In this document: in pieces, positions 15,051 through 22,497 of the stretch | How the letters are laid out: every line of letters begins with the position of its first letter | Position numbering within the stretch: the first letter of the stretch is position 1 | DNA from: a virus | Strand: one strand, 5' to 3' | Virus record (IMG/VR): IMGVR_UViG_3300020450_000103 | Coordinates: 1 to 22,497 of that record | Length of the DNA stretch: 22,497 bases | Position numbers and translations under genes: made by a program | The notes under the pieces: model-generated | The model's database searches: none | What the model saw: only the letters and a program-made list of their open reading frames with translations | What the model was told of the DNA's origin: nothing

Positions 15051-16148
15051 ATGTCAGTACATGATGTTTTGGCCGATACTTTGGCCGATAGTTTAAATAA
15101 AAAATTCAAAGATACCAAAGTAGCATACTTTTTAGATGGTAGTGATTCTACTCCTACTGATATTAAAGAGTTTGTTTCAACTGGTAGTTCAATGTTAGAT
15201 TTGGCCATATCCAATAGGCCAAATGGTGGAATAGCTGTGGGTAGAATCACAGAAATTAATGGATTAGAATCGAGTGGTAAGTCTTTACTTGGTGCTCACA
15301 TCCTAGCAGAAACTCAAAAGAAGGGTGGTGTCGCAGTTTATATCGATACCGAGACATCCGTTTCTCAAGAGTTTTTAGAGGTTATAGGAGTAGATTTCAG
15401 TAAAATGTTATATCTACATTTAGAAACTGTTGAGGATATATTCGAGGCCATTGATGAAATCGTTACAAAGGTAAGGGAATCCGACAAAGATAGATTGGTT
15501 ACAATATTAGTTGATTCACTCGCAGCCGCATCCACTAAAGTAGAAATGGAAGCCGACTTTGAGAAAGATGGTTGGGCAACCGCTAAAGCAATTATCATAT
15601 CAAAAGCTATGAGAAAGATTACTCAAATGATTGGTAGACAGAAAATTGCTTTGGTATTTACAAACCAATTAAGACAAAAACTCGGTGTGATGTTTGGAGA
15701 CCCGTGGACAACAAGTGGTGGTAAAGCATTACCATTTCATGCATCTACTCGTATTAGATTGAAAAATATGGGACAGATAAAAGATACAAAGAAAAATGTA
15801 TTGGGTATGAAGTGTAGAGCTCAAATTGTAAAGAATAGATTAGGACCACCATTAAGGCATGCCGACTATGATATGTATTTTGATAGAGGTATCGATAATT
15901 ATGGTGCTTGGTTAACAGTATTGAAAGAACATAAACTCATCAAGAGTGGTGGTGCTTGGTATACTTTAACAGACCAACATGGTGAAGATCACAAGTTTAT
16001 GTCTAAAGATTGGGAAGAGTTGATTACGGGTAATGATGAACTACGAGAATACATTTACAAACTCATTTGTGATAAAGTCATTTTACAATACAAAGAAAAA
16101 CTTGGTATTGATGATGTCGAGTTTACAGATGAGGTAATTGGTGACTAA
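15051..16148 (+). CDS. uvsX: UvsX/RecA-like recombinase
   Basis: A 365-residue RecA-family strand-exchange protein that forms filaments on gp32-coated single-stranded DNA for recombination-dependent replication. Walker A is GLESSGKS (71-78); the catalytic Glu lies in YIDTETS (98-103); Walker B is TILVDS (151-156); and the DNA-binding L2 region is FTNQLRQKLGVMFGDPWTTSGGKALPFHAS (203-232, given here in part). I chose ATG 15051 because GGAG at 15041-15044 sits six bases upstream; a TTG at 15039 would overlap it. It overlaps the next gene by eight bases. Context with gp32, exonuclease and helicase fits UvsX rather than a host RecA. T4 needs UvsY as mediator; none is recognisable here. Confidence 0.92.
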   Translation: MSVHDVLADTLADSLNKKFKDTKVAYFLDGSDSTPTDIKEFVSTGSSMLDLAISNRPNGGIAVGRITEINGLESSGKSLLGAHILAETQKKGGVAVYIDTETSVSQEFLEVIGVDFSKMLYLHLETVEDIFEAIDEIVTKVRESDKDRLVTILVDSLAAASTKVEMEADFEKDGWATAKAIIISKAMRKITQMIGRQKIALVFTNQLRQKLGVMFGDPWTTSGGKALPFHASTRIRLKNMGQIKDTKKNVLGMKCRAQIVKNRLGPPLRHADYDMYFDRGIDNYGAWLTVLKEHKLIKSGGAWYTLTDQHGEDHKFMSKDWEELITGNDELREYIYKLICDKVILQYKEKLGIDDVEFTDEVIGD

Positions 16149-17208
16149 ACAAAGATATTTATCCATACTGAATGAGATAAAAAAATCAGGCGGTAAAATA
16201 GATAGTGGCGAACCAAATGACTCGGTTTTATTAATAGACGGATTAAATACTTTTATCAGAGTGTTTTCCGCAATACCAACTACTAACGAGGATGGTGTCC
16301 ATGTTGGTGGAATAGTTGGTTTTTTAAGGTCATTAGGTCATGTCATAAGAATGGTTGGTCCCACAAGAACCATTATAGTTTTTGATGGTAAAGGTGGGTC
16401 CAACCGCCGTAGAAAAATCTTTCCTGATTACAAAAAGGGTAGAAAGATGTCGGTTCGGTTAAATAGAACTATGGGTGTATCTTTGACTCGTGAGGATGAA
16501 CACAAGATGATGATTGCACAATTAAATAGGGTTGTGGAATACTTGGAGTGTTTACCAGTCACAGTAGTGAATATGTCCAATATAGAAGCCGATGATGTGA
16601 TTGGATATTCAGCTAAACACATATTCACTAAATCTAAAAATACCATATTATCTACTGATAAGGATTTTCTACAATTAGTAGATGAAAATATTAGAGTGTA
16701 TTCACCAACAAAAAAGAAAATGTATGATGAAGAAAAGGTCTTGGAAGATTATGGTATAACTTCAAGAAACTTTTTACTATACAGAATATTAGATGGGGAT
16801 AAATCTGATGGTATACCTGGTATAAAAGGTGCAGGTTTTAAAACATTGGTTAAGATGTTTCCGTTCTTTACATCACCACACCAACATTCAATAGATGATT
16901 TGTTAAAGAGTGCTACGGTACAAAAAGACAAATTCAAATTGTGTAGAGAAATAGTGGAGTCAAAAGAACAATTGGAAATGAATAAGTTACTGATGGACCT
17001 AGATGATTTGAATATTTCTGGTAATTCCAAATTGAAAATACAAGATATTATGTCAACACCAATTCAAAGATTAATCAAACACAAGTTCCAAAAGATGTTT
17101 TTGGAAGATAAATTATATACAGCCTTACCTAACTTGGATAGTTGGATACATACAACATTCAATAAGTTAAATAGGATGGCGGAGAAAACACATGGGAAGA
17201 AAGCGTAA
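16141..17208 (+). CDS. 5'-3' exonuclease / flap nuclease (T4 RNase H-like)
   Basis: A 355-residue nuclease of the FEN1/5'-exonuclease family. It removes RNA primers and 5' flaps in lagging-strand synthesis. Metal-binding acidic residues lie in LLIDGLN (30-36, Asp33), FDGKGG (81-86, Asp82), IEADDVIG (148-155), STDKDF (171-176) and GDKSDGIPG (219-227), which begins the helix-three-turn-helix (IPGIKGAGFKTL). This is the full active set. The start is probably GTG 16141, because GAGG (16131-16134) is six bases upstream; TTG 16138 is possible. It overlaps uvsX by eight bases and the next gene by 17. In T4, rnh and gp32 act together; here it follows uvsX in the same operon. Confidence 0.88.
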   Translation: MTKQRYLSILNEIKKSGGKIDSGEPNDSVLLIDGLNTFIRVFSAIPTTNEDGVHVGGIVGFLRSLGHVIRMVGPTRTIIVFDGKGGSNRRRKIFPDYKKGRKMSVRLNRTMGVSLTREDEHKMMIAQLNRVVEYLECLPVTVVNMSNIEADDVIGYSAKHIFTKSKNTILSTDKDFLQLVDENIRVYSPTKKKMYDEEKVLEDYGITSRNFLLYRILDGDKSDGIPGIKGAGFKTLVKMFPFFTSPHQHSIDDLLKSATVQKDKFKLCREIVESKEQLEMNKLLMDLDDLNISGNSKLKIQDIMSTPIQRLIKHKFQKMFLEDKLYTALPNLDSWIHTTFNKLNRMAEKTHGKKA

Positions 17209-17377
17209 ATATCATACAGAAGAAGAGAAGAAAGCTGCCCAACGGAAATGGCAGATGGAACACTATATGAGAAATAAAGAAGTGTTGAAAGCCAAAGCTA
17301 GAGAACGATATAGAAAGAAAAAACAACAAGAATTCTATGATAAGAAAATGCAAGATTTGTATGGAAACTTGGAATGA
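17192..17377 (+). CDS. Tiny highly basic protein
   Basis: A 61-residue protein with a very high content of Lys, Arg and Glu and no hydrophobic core (MGRKRKYHTEEEKKAAQRKW at the N-terminus, a YMRNKEVLKAKARERYRKKK segment, then QEFYDKKMQDLYGN). The spaced Arg/Tyr/Asn-Lys pattern resembles the charged helical segments found beside HNH endonuclease domains in phages, but no nuclease motif is present. It begins inside the exonuclease end (GGAG upstream at 17181) and its stop overlaps the start of the methyltransferase (ATGA), so it is certainly placed in the operon. It may bind nucleic acid. Function unknown. Confidence 0.65.
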   Translation: MGRKRKYHTEEEKKAAQRKWQMEHYMRNKEVLKAKARERYRKKKQQEFYDKKMQDLYGNLE

Positions 17378-18450
17378 ATGTAGATTATGATGTATTAACT
17401 AAATTTACAGATGTAAATGAGTTAGATGCAGCTTATCATGAAGTGGTTAATAATTTACAAGAAACTGATATTGAGTATGGTATTGATATCATTTTTCAAT
17501 ATTATCGCAAGCATGGGTTTCCTTATGTTAGTATAAGGGAAGAAGAAAAACATGAACACATGAGAAAGTTACAGAAGTTTGATATTGATAGTATTTTTAT
17601 GAACGATAAAATAATACAAACCATGCATGGGTTGAGATTGGCATGGACATACTTTCCCCATTGGGTTAATGTTCAATGTGGAACTTCCAAAATAACACCA
17701 ATGGAAGCATTTAAGAATGATGATAAGTTTAGGTCGGTGATTAGAAAATGTTGGAAATGGTGTAGTACAAATTACGGAACTGATACAAGTTTCAAAAATA
17801 CATTCCACGAAAATAGATTACGACAATCATTAAAGATTTATACTGGTGTTCAGGCTGTAAGTAATTTTAGACCGACAGCTGCCAAAACAATATATGAAAA
17901 CTTTGGTGGAGATGGAACAATATGGGATATGTCTTGTGGGTGGGGTGGTCGTTTGTTAGGTTTTTTATCCGCTAAAAATACCAAACATTATATAGGTACT
18001 GAACCATCCACAAAGACTTTTGAAGGTTTATTGAAAATAAAAAAAGATTTTTCGTATTTGGGAAAAAAAGTTGATATATATTGTAAAGGGAGTGAAGTAT
18101 ACAAACCAAAAAAAGAATCACTCGATTTATGTTTTACATCACCACCTTATTTTGATACTGAAAAGTATGCAAATGAAGATACACAAAGTTTTATCAAATA
18201 TCCAACACAATCAAAATGGGTAAATGGATTTTTGAGAAAGACTATTCAGAATTGTTATAATGGATTGAAAAATAATTGTTATATGTTAATCAATATCGCT
18301 AATACACCAAAATATAAATTTATAGAAGAAGAAACCGTAAAGATTTCAAATGATTTAGGGTTTAAACAAGAAGAAACTATTCAACTAACTTTATCAAGTG
18401 TCATGGGAGCAGGATATAAGTATGAACCAATATTTGTTTTTAAGAAATGA
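17374..18450 (+). CDS. DNA methyltransferase (N4-cytosine or N6-adenine type)
   Basis: A 358-residue protein. The catalytic motif IV is TSPPYFDTE (255-263), the [DNS]PP[YFW] signature of amino-group DNA methyltransferases. The S-adenosylmethionine motif I is WDMSCGWGGRLLG (184-196), with YIGTEPSTKTFEGL (206-219) as the next strand and acidic turn. The first 180 residues have no methyltransferase motif and probably carry target recognition (note FQYYRKHGFPYVSI, 41-54). It may protect phage DNA from host restriction or mark it for packaging or replication timing. No cognate restriction enzyme is nearby. It sits between the exonuclease-linked small protein and the replicative helicase, joined to both by ATGA overlaps, which ties it to replication. 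Confidence 0.85.
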   Translation: MNVDYDVLTKFTDVNELDAAYHEVVNNLQETDIEYGIDIIFQYYRKHGFPYVSIREEEKHEHMRKLQKFDIDSIFMNDKIIQTMHGLRLAWTYFPHWVNVQCGTSKITPMEAFKNDDKFRSVIRKCWKWCSTNYGTDTSFKNTFHENRLRQSLKIYTGVQAVSNFRPTAAKTIYENFGGDGTIWDMSCGWGGRLLGFLSAKNTKHYIGTEPSTKTFEGLLKIKKDFSYLGKKVDIYCKGSEVYKPKKESLDLCFTSPPYFDTEKYANEDTQSFIKYPTQSKWVNGFLRKTIQNCYNGLKNNCYMLINIANTPKYKFIEEETVKISNDLGFKQEETIQLTLSSVMGAGYKYEPIFVFKK

Positions 18451-19808
18451 GTGAGTCATTAGTTCAATATGGAACATCGTTCCAAAGTAAATTGATAGTA
18501 AGTTTGATGATGGATGTAAAATATACTACAACCATTATTGATATATTAGATATTAGTTATTTTGACTCTGATGCAAATAAGTTTTTAGTCAAATCAATAA
18601 AGGATTATTTTTTAAAGTATAAATCACCACCAACTATTGAAGCCTTGAAAGTAATGATTGATGAAGTACAAACTGATGTATTAAAAACTGCAATCGTGGA
18701 TTCGTTACGACAAGTGTGGACACATAGAGAATCACCAGATTTAGATTTTGTTAAAGAAAAATCATTAGAGTTTTGTAAAAATCAAGTGATGAAGAATGCA
18801 ATCATGCAATCAGTTGATTTATTAGAACAACAAAACTATGACGAGATTAAATCTATGATTGATGGTGCTATGAATGCTGGTGTGGAACGAGACATAGGAC
18901 ACGAATACATTACAGGATTGGAAGAGAGATTATCCAAACAGACCAGAGTAACACAACCTACCAAGTGGGATAGTGTGAATGAATTGATGGATGGTGGATT
19001 AGCTGGTGGTGAGTTGGGTGTCATCGTTGCACCTGCTGGTATTGGTAAGTCTTGGACACTACAGGCCTTGGGTACAGAGGCAATCAAACGAGGTAAAACA
19101 GTAATATACTATACTTTAGAATTGAATGCACAATATGTTGGGTTGAGATATGATACAATTATTAGTGGACAACCAACTGGCAACCTACAATATTACAAAG
19201 AAGAAGTAATGAAGGCTATTGGAAAACTAAAGGGTAATTTAATTATCAAATATTATCCAACACGAACTGCTAGTGTGAATACATTAATAGGTCATTTACA
19301 ACAATGTGAAATGCAAGGTGTTAAACCTGATATGGTATTGGTAGATTATGCTGACATTATGAAATCAACATCCAAGTTTACAGAAAAACGACATCAAATA
19401 GGTCATGTGTATGAAGAACTACGAGGTATGGCTGGTGAATTTGATATACCAATATGGACAGCTTCACAGGCCAATCGTTCCGCATTAGAAGAGGATGTAA
19501 TCGGTGCTGAGAAAGTAAGTGAGGATTATTCAAAAGTTATGACTGCAGATTTTGTAATGAGTATGAGTAGAAAAGTAGAAGATAAGATTGCAAATACAGG
19601 TAGATTTCATGTAATTAAAAATAGATTTGGTCCTGATGGTATTACATTTCCTGCTACTATTAATACCAATACAGGTACTATTGAAATTTATGATACAAAT
19701 ACACAAGGGGGACAAGAGGTACAAGGGAAGATGAATAATGCTGATGAATATATTAGAAAGACATTGGCACAAAAAAAGAAAGACTTTGATGGTGGTGGGT
19801 TTGAATAA
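18447..19808 (+). CDS. 41: Replicative DNA helicase, DnaB/gp41 type
   Basis: A 453-residue RecA-fold hexameric helicase. The N-terminal helical domain (about 1-150) carries the collar. Walker A is APAGIGKS (195-202), Walker B is MVLVDYADIM (296-305), and the following sensor segment IWTASQANRS (336-345) matches DnaB motif H3. YYTLELNAQYVGLRYD (221-236) fits the H1a region and the arginine finger part lies in KNRFGPDG (about 389-396). In T4, gp41 unwinds the fork and binds primase gp61; no primase gene is seen in this window. It is joined to the methyltransferase by an ATGA overlap. The last gene of the operon, it is followed by a weak terminator-like hairpin. Confidence 0.92.
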   Translation: MSESLVQYGTSFQSKLIVSLMMDVKYTTTIIDILDISYFDSDANKFLVKSIKDYFLKYKSPPTIEALKVMIDEVQTDVLKTAIVDSLRQVWTHRESPDLDFVKEKSLEFCKNQVMKNAIMQSVDLLEQQNYDEIKSMIDGAMNAGVERDIGHEYITGLEERLSKQTRVTQPTKWDSVNELMDGGLAGGELGVIVAPAGIGKSWTLQALGTEAIKRGKTVIYYTLELNAQYVGLRYDTIISGQPTGNLQYYKEEVMKAIGKLKGNLIIKYYPTRTASVNTLIGHLQQCEMQGVKPDMVLVDYADIMKSTSKFTEKRHQIGHVYEELRGMAGEFDIPIWTASQANRSALEEDVIGAEKVSEDYSKVMTADFVMSMSRKVEDKIANTGRFHVIKNRFGPDGITFPATINTNTGTIEIYDTNTQGGQEVQGKMNNADEYIRKTLAQKKKDFDGGGFE

Positions 19809-19830
19809 AACTTCAAAGAAAAAGTTTTTA
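19807..19830 (+). terminator. Weak AT-rich terminator-like hairpin after the helicase gene
   Basis: AAAACTT (19807-19813) pairs with AAGTTTT (19822-19828) around an 8-base loop and runs into T/A. The stem is short and AT-only apart from one C-G pair, so it may be leaky. Confidence 0.4.
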
Positions 19831-19844
19831 AAACTATGAAAAAA

Positions 19845-19914
19845 ATATATATATTGTGTTTTCAATTCAATATATATTATAGTTATTTATGTAATCAAAA
19901 ATTAAGGGAAGAGT
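19845..19914 (+). promoter_or_regulatory. Promoter-like region and ribosome binding site of the reductase gene
   Basis: TTGTGTTTTCAATTCAATAT begins at 19854 and leads into TATATATTATAG (19871-19882). A -35-like TTGTGT and a -10-like TATATT or TATTAT can be set here with near-normal spacing, though the AT richness makes false matches easy. AAGGGA (19904-19909) sits five bases before the reductase ATG at 19915. Confidence 0.4.
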
Positions 19915-21930
19915 ATGTTGCACACAAAATTTAAGTTGTCGGAAAATTTTATAAACAAATATAAAAGAAGGAAGGCACCATTTGGTTTTAATGGTTTAGG
20001 TGAATTAGTCTATATGAGAACCTACTCAAGAATTAAAGAAAATGGAAAGAACGAAAGATGGTGGGAAACTGTACAAAGGGTTGTAGAGGGAACTTATACC
20101 ATGCAAATGAATTGGATTGAATCACATCAGCTGGGTTGGAATCCTTGGCAAGCTCAAAAATCAGCACAAGATATGTATGAAAGAATTTTTACAATGAAGT
20201 TCTTACCACCAGGTCGTGGTTTATGGGCTATGGGAACACCAATTACAGAAGAAAAAGGGTTGTATGCTGCACTAAATAATTGTGCATTTGTATCTACTAA
20301 AACACTAAAGGATGATTATGCTAAACCATTTTGTTTTCTGATGGATGCTAGTATGTTGGGTGTTGGAGTAGGATTTGATACAAAAGGTGCTGGTGAAATA
20401 GTAATAAAGGGTATACAAAAAGATAGAGAACACCAAGTATATGAAATACCAGATACTCGTGAAGGTTGGGTAGAGTCATTGAAATTATTATTAGAAAGTT
20501 ATTTTCACGGTCAAGCACCAGTAGAATTTGATTATTCAAAAATACGACCAGCAGGAGAACCAATAAGTGGTTTCGGTGGTGTGGCAAGTGGTCACGAACC
20601 ATTATTAGAAGTTCATGAAGATATAAGAAAGGTATTAGAAAAGAATAGTGGAGAACCAATTACAATAACAACCATTGTTGATATAATGAATTTAATTGGT
20701 AAGTGTGTTGTTGCTGGTAATGTTAGAAGAACTGCAGAAATTGTATTCGGTGATCCTGACTCGGAAGAATACTTGGATTTAAAAAACTATAAAGTAAATA
20801 AACATAGAGAAACTTATGGATGGACAAGTAATAATAGTATATTCGCTGAGTTGGGTATGGATTATACTGCCGCTGCCGAACGAATTGTGGATAATGGTGA
20901 GCCTGGATTTGCGTGGTTAGAAAATATGAGAAAGTATTCTCGTATGAAAAATGGTGGTGATAATAAAGACCATAGGGTTGCTGGTGGTAATCCTTGTTTG
21001 GAACAATCATTAGAGAGTTACGAATTGTGTTGTTTGGTAGAGACATTTCCAAGTAACCACGATTCATTTGAGGATTATGCAAGAACACTAAAATATGCAT
21101 ATTTATATGCCAAAACAGTTACATTAGGTAGAACACATTGGGCTGATACCAATAGAGTTATGTTAAGAAATAGAAGGATTGGATGTAGTGTAAGTGGGGT
21201 TGCTCAGTTCATTACCAATCGTGGTTTAGGTACTTTGAAAGATTGGTTGAATGATGGTTATGATGTGATACAAAAATGGGACAATCAATATTCAGATTGG
21301 TTTGCAGTTCCTAAATCAATCAAAACAACAAGTGTAAAGCCATCAGGCACGGTTTCGTTACTTGCAGGAGCTACTCCTGGATTACATTATCCAGAGTCGA
21401 GGTTTTATATTAGAAGAATAAGGTTATCCAAACACTCTGAATTATTAGAGCCGTTACAGAAAGCAGGTTACAAAGTTGAACCAGCTTTTGGTTCGGAAGA
21501 TACAACTATGGTTGTTGAGGTTCCTGTCGATGTTGGAGAGGGTATTAGAACAGCGGCCGAACTATCTATTTGGGAACAATTCGGTTTGGCCGCTTTCTTA
21601 CAAAGACATTGGGCAGACAATCAAGTAAGTTGTACGGTTACATTTGATCCTGAAACAGAGGCAAACCAAATTGCTCCATGTTTAAATTATTATCAATATC
21701 ATTTAAAAGGTATAAGTTTATTACCACGACATGACTATGGTGCTTATCAACAAATGCCTTATGAAGCTATTGATGAAAAAACTTATGAAAAAGAAGTTAA
21801 GAAACTTGGTAAATTATCTTTCGGTGTTATTAAGAATGAAGAGGCCGAAATAGATAAATTTTGTAATAATGACTCTTGTGAAATTACACCAATGACAGGT
21901 GATAATGACGACCAAGATTACGCAAGTTAA
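19915..21930 (+). CDS. nrdJ: Adenosylcobalamin-dependent (class II) ribonucleoside triphosphate reductase
   Basis: A 671-residue monomeric-type class II reductase that turns ribonucleotides into deoxyribonucleotides with a cobalamin-made thiyl radical, needing no oxygen and no small subunit. Key residues: Cys123 in NNCAF, the radical Cys361 and Glu363 in NPCLEQ, the partner Cys372 in ELCCLVE (11 residues on, as in the Lactobacillus enzyme), and the C-terminal redox pair in FCNNDSC (650 and 655) for recharging by thioredoxin. PSGTVSLLAGATPGLHYPES (476-495) is the phosphate-binding loop region. The family otherwise reaches about 740 residues; here the shorter length falls in the expected range for phage versions. 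It needs adenosylcobalamin from the host or from uptake, which gives meaning to the receptor gene that follows. It is transcribed from its own gap. Confidence 0.93.
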   Translation: MLHTKFKLSENFINKYKRRKAPFGFNGLGELVYMRTYSRIKENGKNERWWETVQRVVEGTYTMQMNWIESHQLGWNPWQAQKSAQDMYERIFTMKFLPPGRGLWAMGTPITEEKGLYAALNNCAFVSTKTLKDDYAKPFCFLMDASMLGVGVGFDTKGAGEIVIKGIQKDREHQVYEIPDTREGWVESLKLLLESYFHGQAPVEFDYSKIRPAGEPISGFGGVASGHEPLLEVHEDIRKVLEKNSGEPITITTIVDIMNLIGKCVVAGNVRRTAEIVFGDPDSEEYLDLKNYKVNKHRETYGWTSNNSIFAELGMDYTAAAERIVDNGEPGFAWLENMRKYSRMKNGGDNKDHRVAGGNPCLEQSLESYELCCLVETFPSNHDSFEDYARTLKYAYLYAKTVTLGRTHWADTNRVMLRNRRIGCSVSGVAQFITNRGLGTLKDWLNDGYDVIQKWDNQYSDWFAVPKSIKTTSVKPSGTVSLLAGATPGLHYPESRFYIRRIRLSKHSELLEPLQKAGYKVEPAFGSEDTTMVVEVPVDVGEGIRTAAELSIWEQFGLAAFLQRHWADNQVSCTVTFDPETEANQIAPCLNYYQYHLKGISLLPRHDYGAYQQMPYEAIDEKTYEKEVKKLGKLSFGVIKNEEAEIDKFCNNDSCEITPMTGDNDDQDYAS

Positions 21931-21982
21931 AAATGATAAAAGGTTATAGCAAAATTAAAATTCACATACTTACAAAAAGCGG

Positions 21983-22020
21983 ACAGGCAGACGGCACACC
22001 TGTAGAAAAATGTGCCTTTT
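21983..22020 (+). promoter_or_regulatory. Pseudoknot or terminator element between nrdJ and the receptor gene
   Basis: GGCACA (21993-21998) pairs with TGTGCC (22011-22016) and is followed by TTTT, a possible terminator of the reductase gene. ACAGG (21983-21987) can also pair with CCTGT (21999-22003), which lies in the loop of the first hairpin. Taken together the two stems (5 and 6 bp) form an H-type pseudoknot layout with an A-rich third loop AGAAAAA, ending 18 bases before the receptor's ribosome binding site. It may be a regulator of the receptor or only a terminator. No known riboswitch consensus was recognised. Confidence 0.45.
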
Positions 22021-22046
22021 CATGAATGAAACACAAGGAGATTACT

Positions 22047-22497
22047 ATGAGATATCGTAATCTAATACTTTCATCGATGATGATGGTCGGAGTTGTCTTC
22101 GGACAAGTTGTGACTGGATTTGTTGGTGAAGGTGAGAAACCACTTGTAGGTGCGAATGTTGTAGTCGAAGGTACTACTAAGGGTGGCGTCACAGATAGTG
22201 AAGGTAAATTTACTATTGAGACAGGCTCAGGTACTTTTGATATAACTGCTTCCTACATTGGATACATAACCCAAACTAAATCTGTTAGTGTTGGGGATAT
22301 AGTGTCCAGCGTTAGTTTCAACTTAGAAACTGATGTTGTGGCACTTTCAGCTCTTGAAGTTTTGGCTTCTCGTGCTGATGAAAAAACACCTGTTGCTTAT
22401 ACAACTGTGTCTAAAGAAGAGATGGAAATTCGTCTTGGTTCACAAGATATTCCAATGTCTCTGAATATGACACCATCAGTATATGCGACTGGTCAAG
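22047..22497 (+). CDS. TonB-dependent outer-membrane receptor, N-terminal part (runs off the window)
   Basis: An open frame of 150 codons with no stop, so the gene continues past the edge. ATG with AAGGAG (22035-22040) six bases upstream. Residues 1-20 (MRYRNLILSSMMMVGVVFGQ) form a signal peptide with likely cleavage near the Gly-Gln. Residues about 21-95 are a carboxypeptidase-regulatory-like beta-sandwich: GEKPLVGANVVVEGTTKGG, TDSEGKFTIETGSG, ITASYIGYITQTKS. From about 103 the plug begins: VLASRADEKTPVAYTTVSKE, then LGSQDIPMSLNMTPSVYATG, typical of FCB-group receptors. Full proteins of this type form a 22-strand barrel that imports large nutrients with TonB energy. Blocks of 60 bases counted by hand here hold 21-29 G/C against about 20 in nrdJ, hinting at recent transfer from a host. 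The substrate is not visible. Confidence 0.85.
   Translation, partial: MRYRNLILSSMMMVGVVFGQVVTGFVGEGEKPLVGANVVVEGTTKGGVTDSEGKFTIETGSGTFDITASYIGYITQTKSVSVGDIVSSVSFNLETDVVALSALEVLASRADEKTPVAYTTVSKEEMEIRLGSQDIPMSLNMTPSVYATGQ

Noticed and set aside
21931-22046. Cobalamin riboswitch before the receptor gene
   Set aside because: The gap is only 116 bases and no B12-box-like conserved element was seen; full cobalamin riboswitches are larger.
21931-22497. Chimeric assembly join to a bacterial chromosome
   Set aside because: Not excluded, but not assumed: strand, spacing and ribosome binding site fit the phage layout, and a TonB domain is already present well inside the phage region. Read coverage would settle it.
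1-22497. CRISPR array, insertion sequence or integrase
   Set aside because: No regularly spaced direct repeats, transposase motifs or integrase signature were seen; repeats found are protein-coding or promoter-like.

Overview
The window is a contiguous piece of an AT-rich (about one third GC by hand counts of sample blocks) contractile-tailed, T4-like double-stranded DNA phage. All recognisable genes lie on the + strand, are tightly packed and often overlap by ATGA-type junctions. Phage identity rests on gp32-, UvsX- and gp41-like replication/recombination proteins together with a tape-measure-like protein, a gp53-like LysM wedge protein and a hub-like baseplate protein. The host is inferred to be a Gram-negative bacterium, probably of the FCB group (Bacteroidota, Marinimicrobia and relatives). 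The reasons are a TonB C-terminal-domain protein, a short lipoprotein of the kind common in that group, and a TonB-dependent receptor with an N-terminal carboxypeptidase-regulatory-like domain. The host is not proven.

Layout. 41-8305: tail and baseplate module (small basic protein, tape measure, large repeat-bearing baseplate/tail protein, gp53-like wedge, hub-like protein). 8361-13177: a promoter-like block, then flavin-dependent thymidylate synthase (thyX), an unusual degenerate family A DNA polymerase, a very large charged protein of unknown role and a small conserved-looking protein, closed by a terminator. 13230-14008: a small accessory cassette with a structured leader, a secreted TonB C-terminal domain and a lipoprotein. 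14009-14241: a promoter-like block repeated from 8304, a candidate small RNA ending in a strong terminator, and a leader with a possible pseudoknot before gp32. 14242-19808: gp32 single-strand binding protein, terminator, then an operon of UvsX recombinase, 5'-3' exonuclease, a tiny basic protein, a DNA methyltransferase and the replicative helicase. 19915-21930: class II, adenosylcobalamin-dependent ribonucleotide reductase. 22047-end: the first 150 codons of a TonB-dependent outer-membrane receptor, cut by the window edge.

How the genes work together. ThyX and the B12-dependent reductase supply dTTP and deoxynucleotides. gp32, UvsX, the exonuclease, the helicase and perhaps the odd PolA-like protein copy and recombine the genome, and the methyltransferase may mark it. 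The most unusual content is the envelope-directed set: a TonB C-terminal domain, a lipoprotein and a TonB-dependent receptor, all on a lytic-type phage genome. The receptor directly follows a cobalamin-requiring enzyme. This could be a phage system for nutrient (possibly cobalamin) uptake, or one that blocks or alters TonB-dependent entry by competing phages. Both readings are inference.
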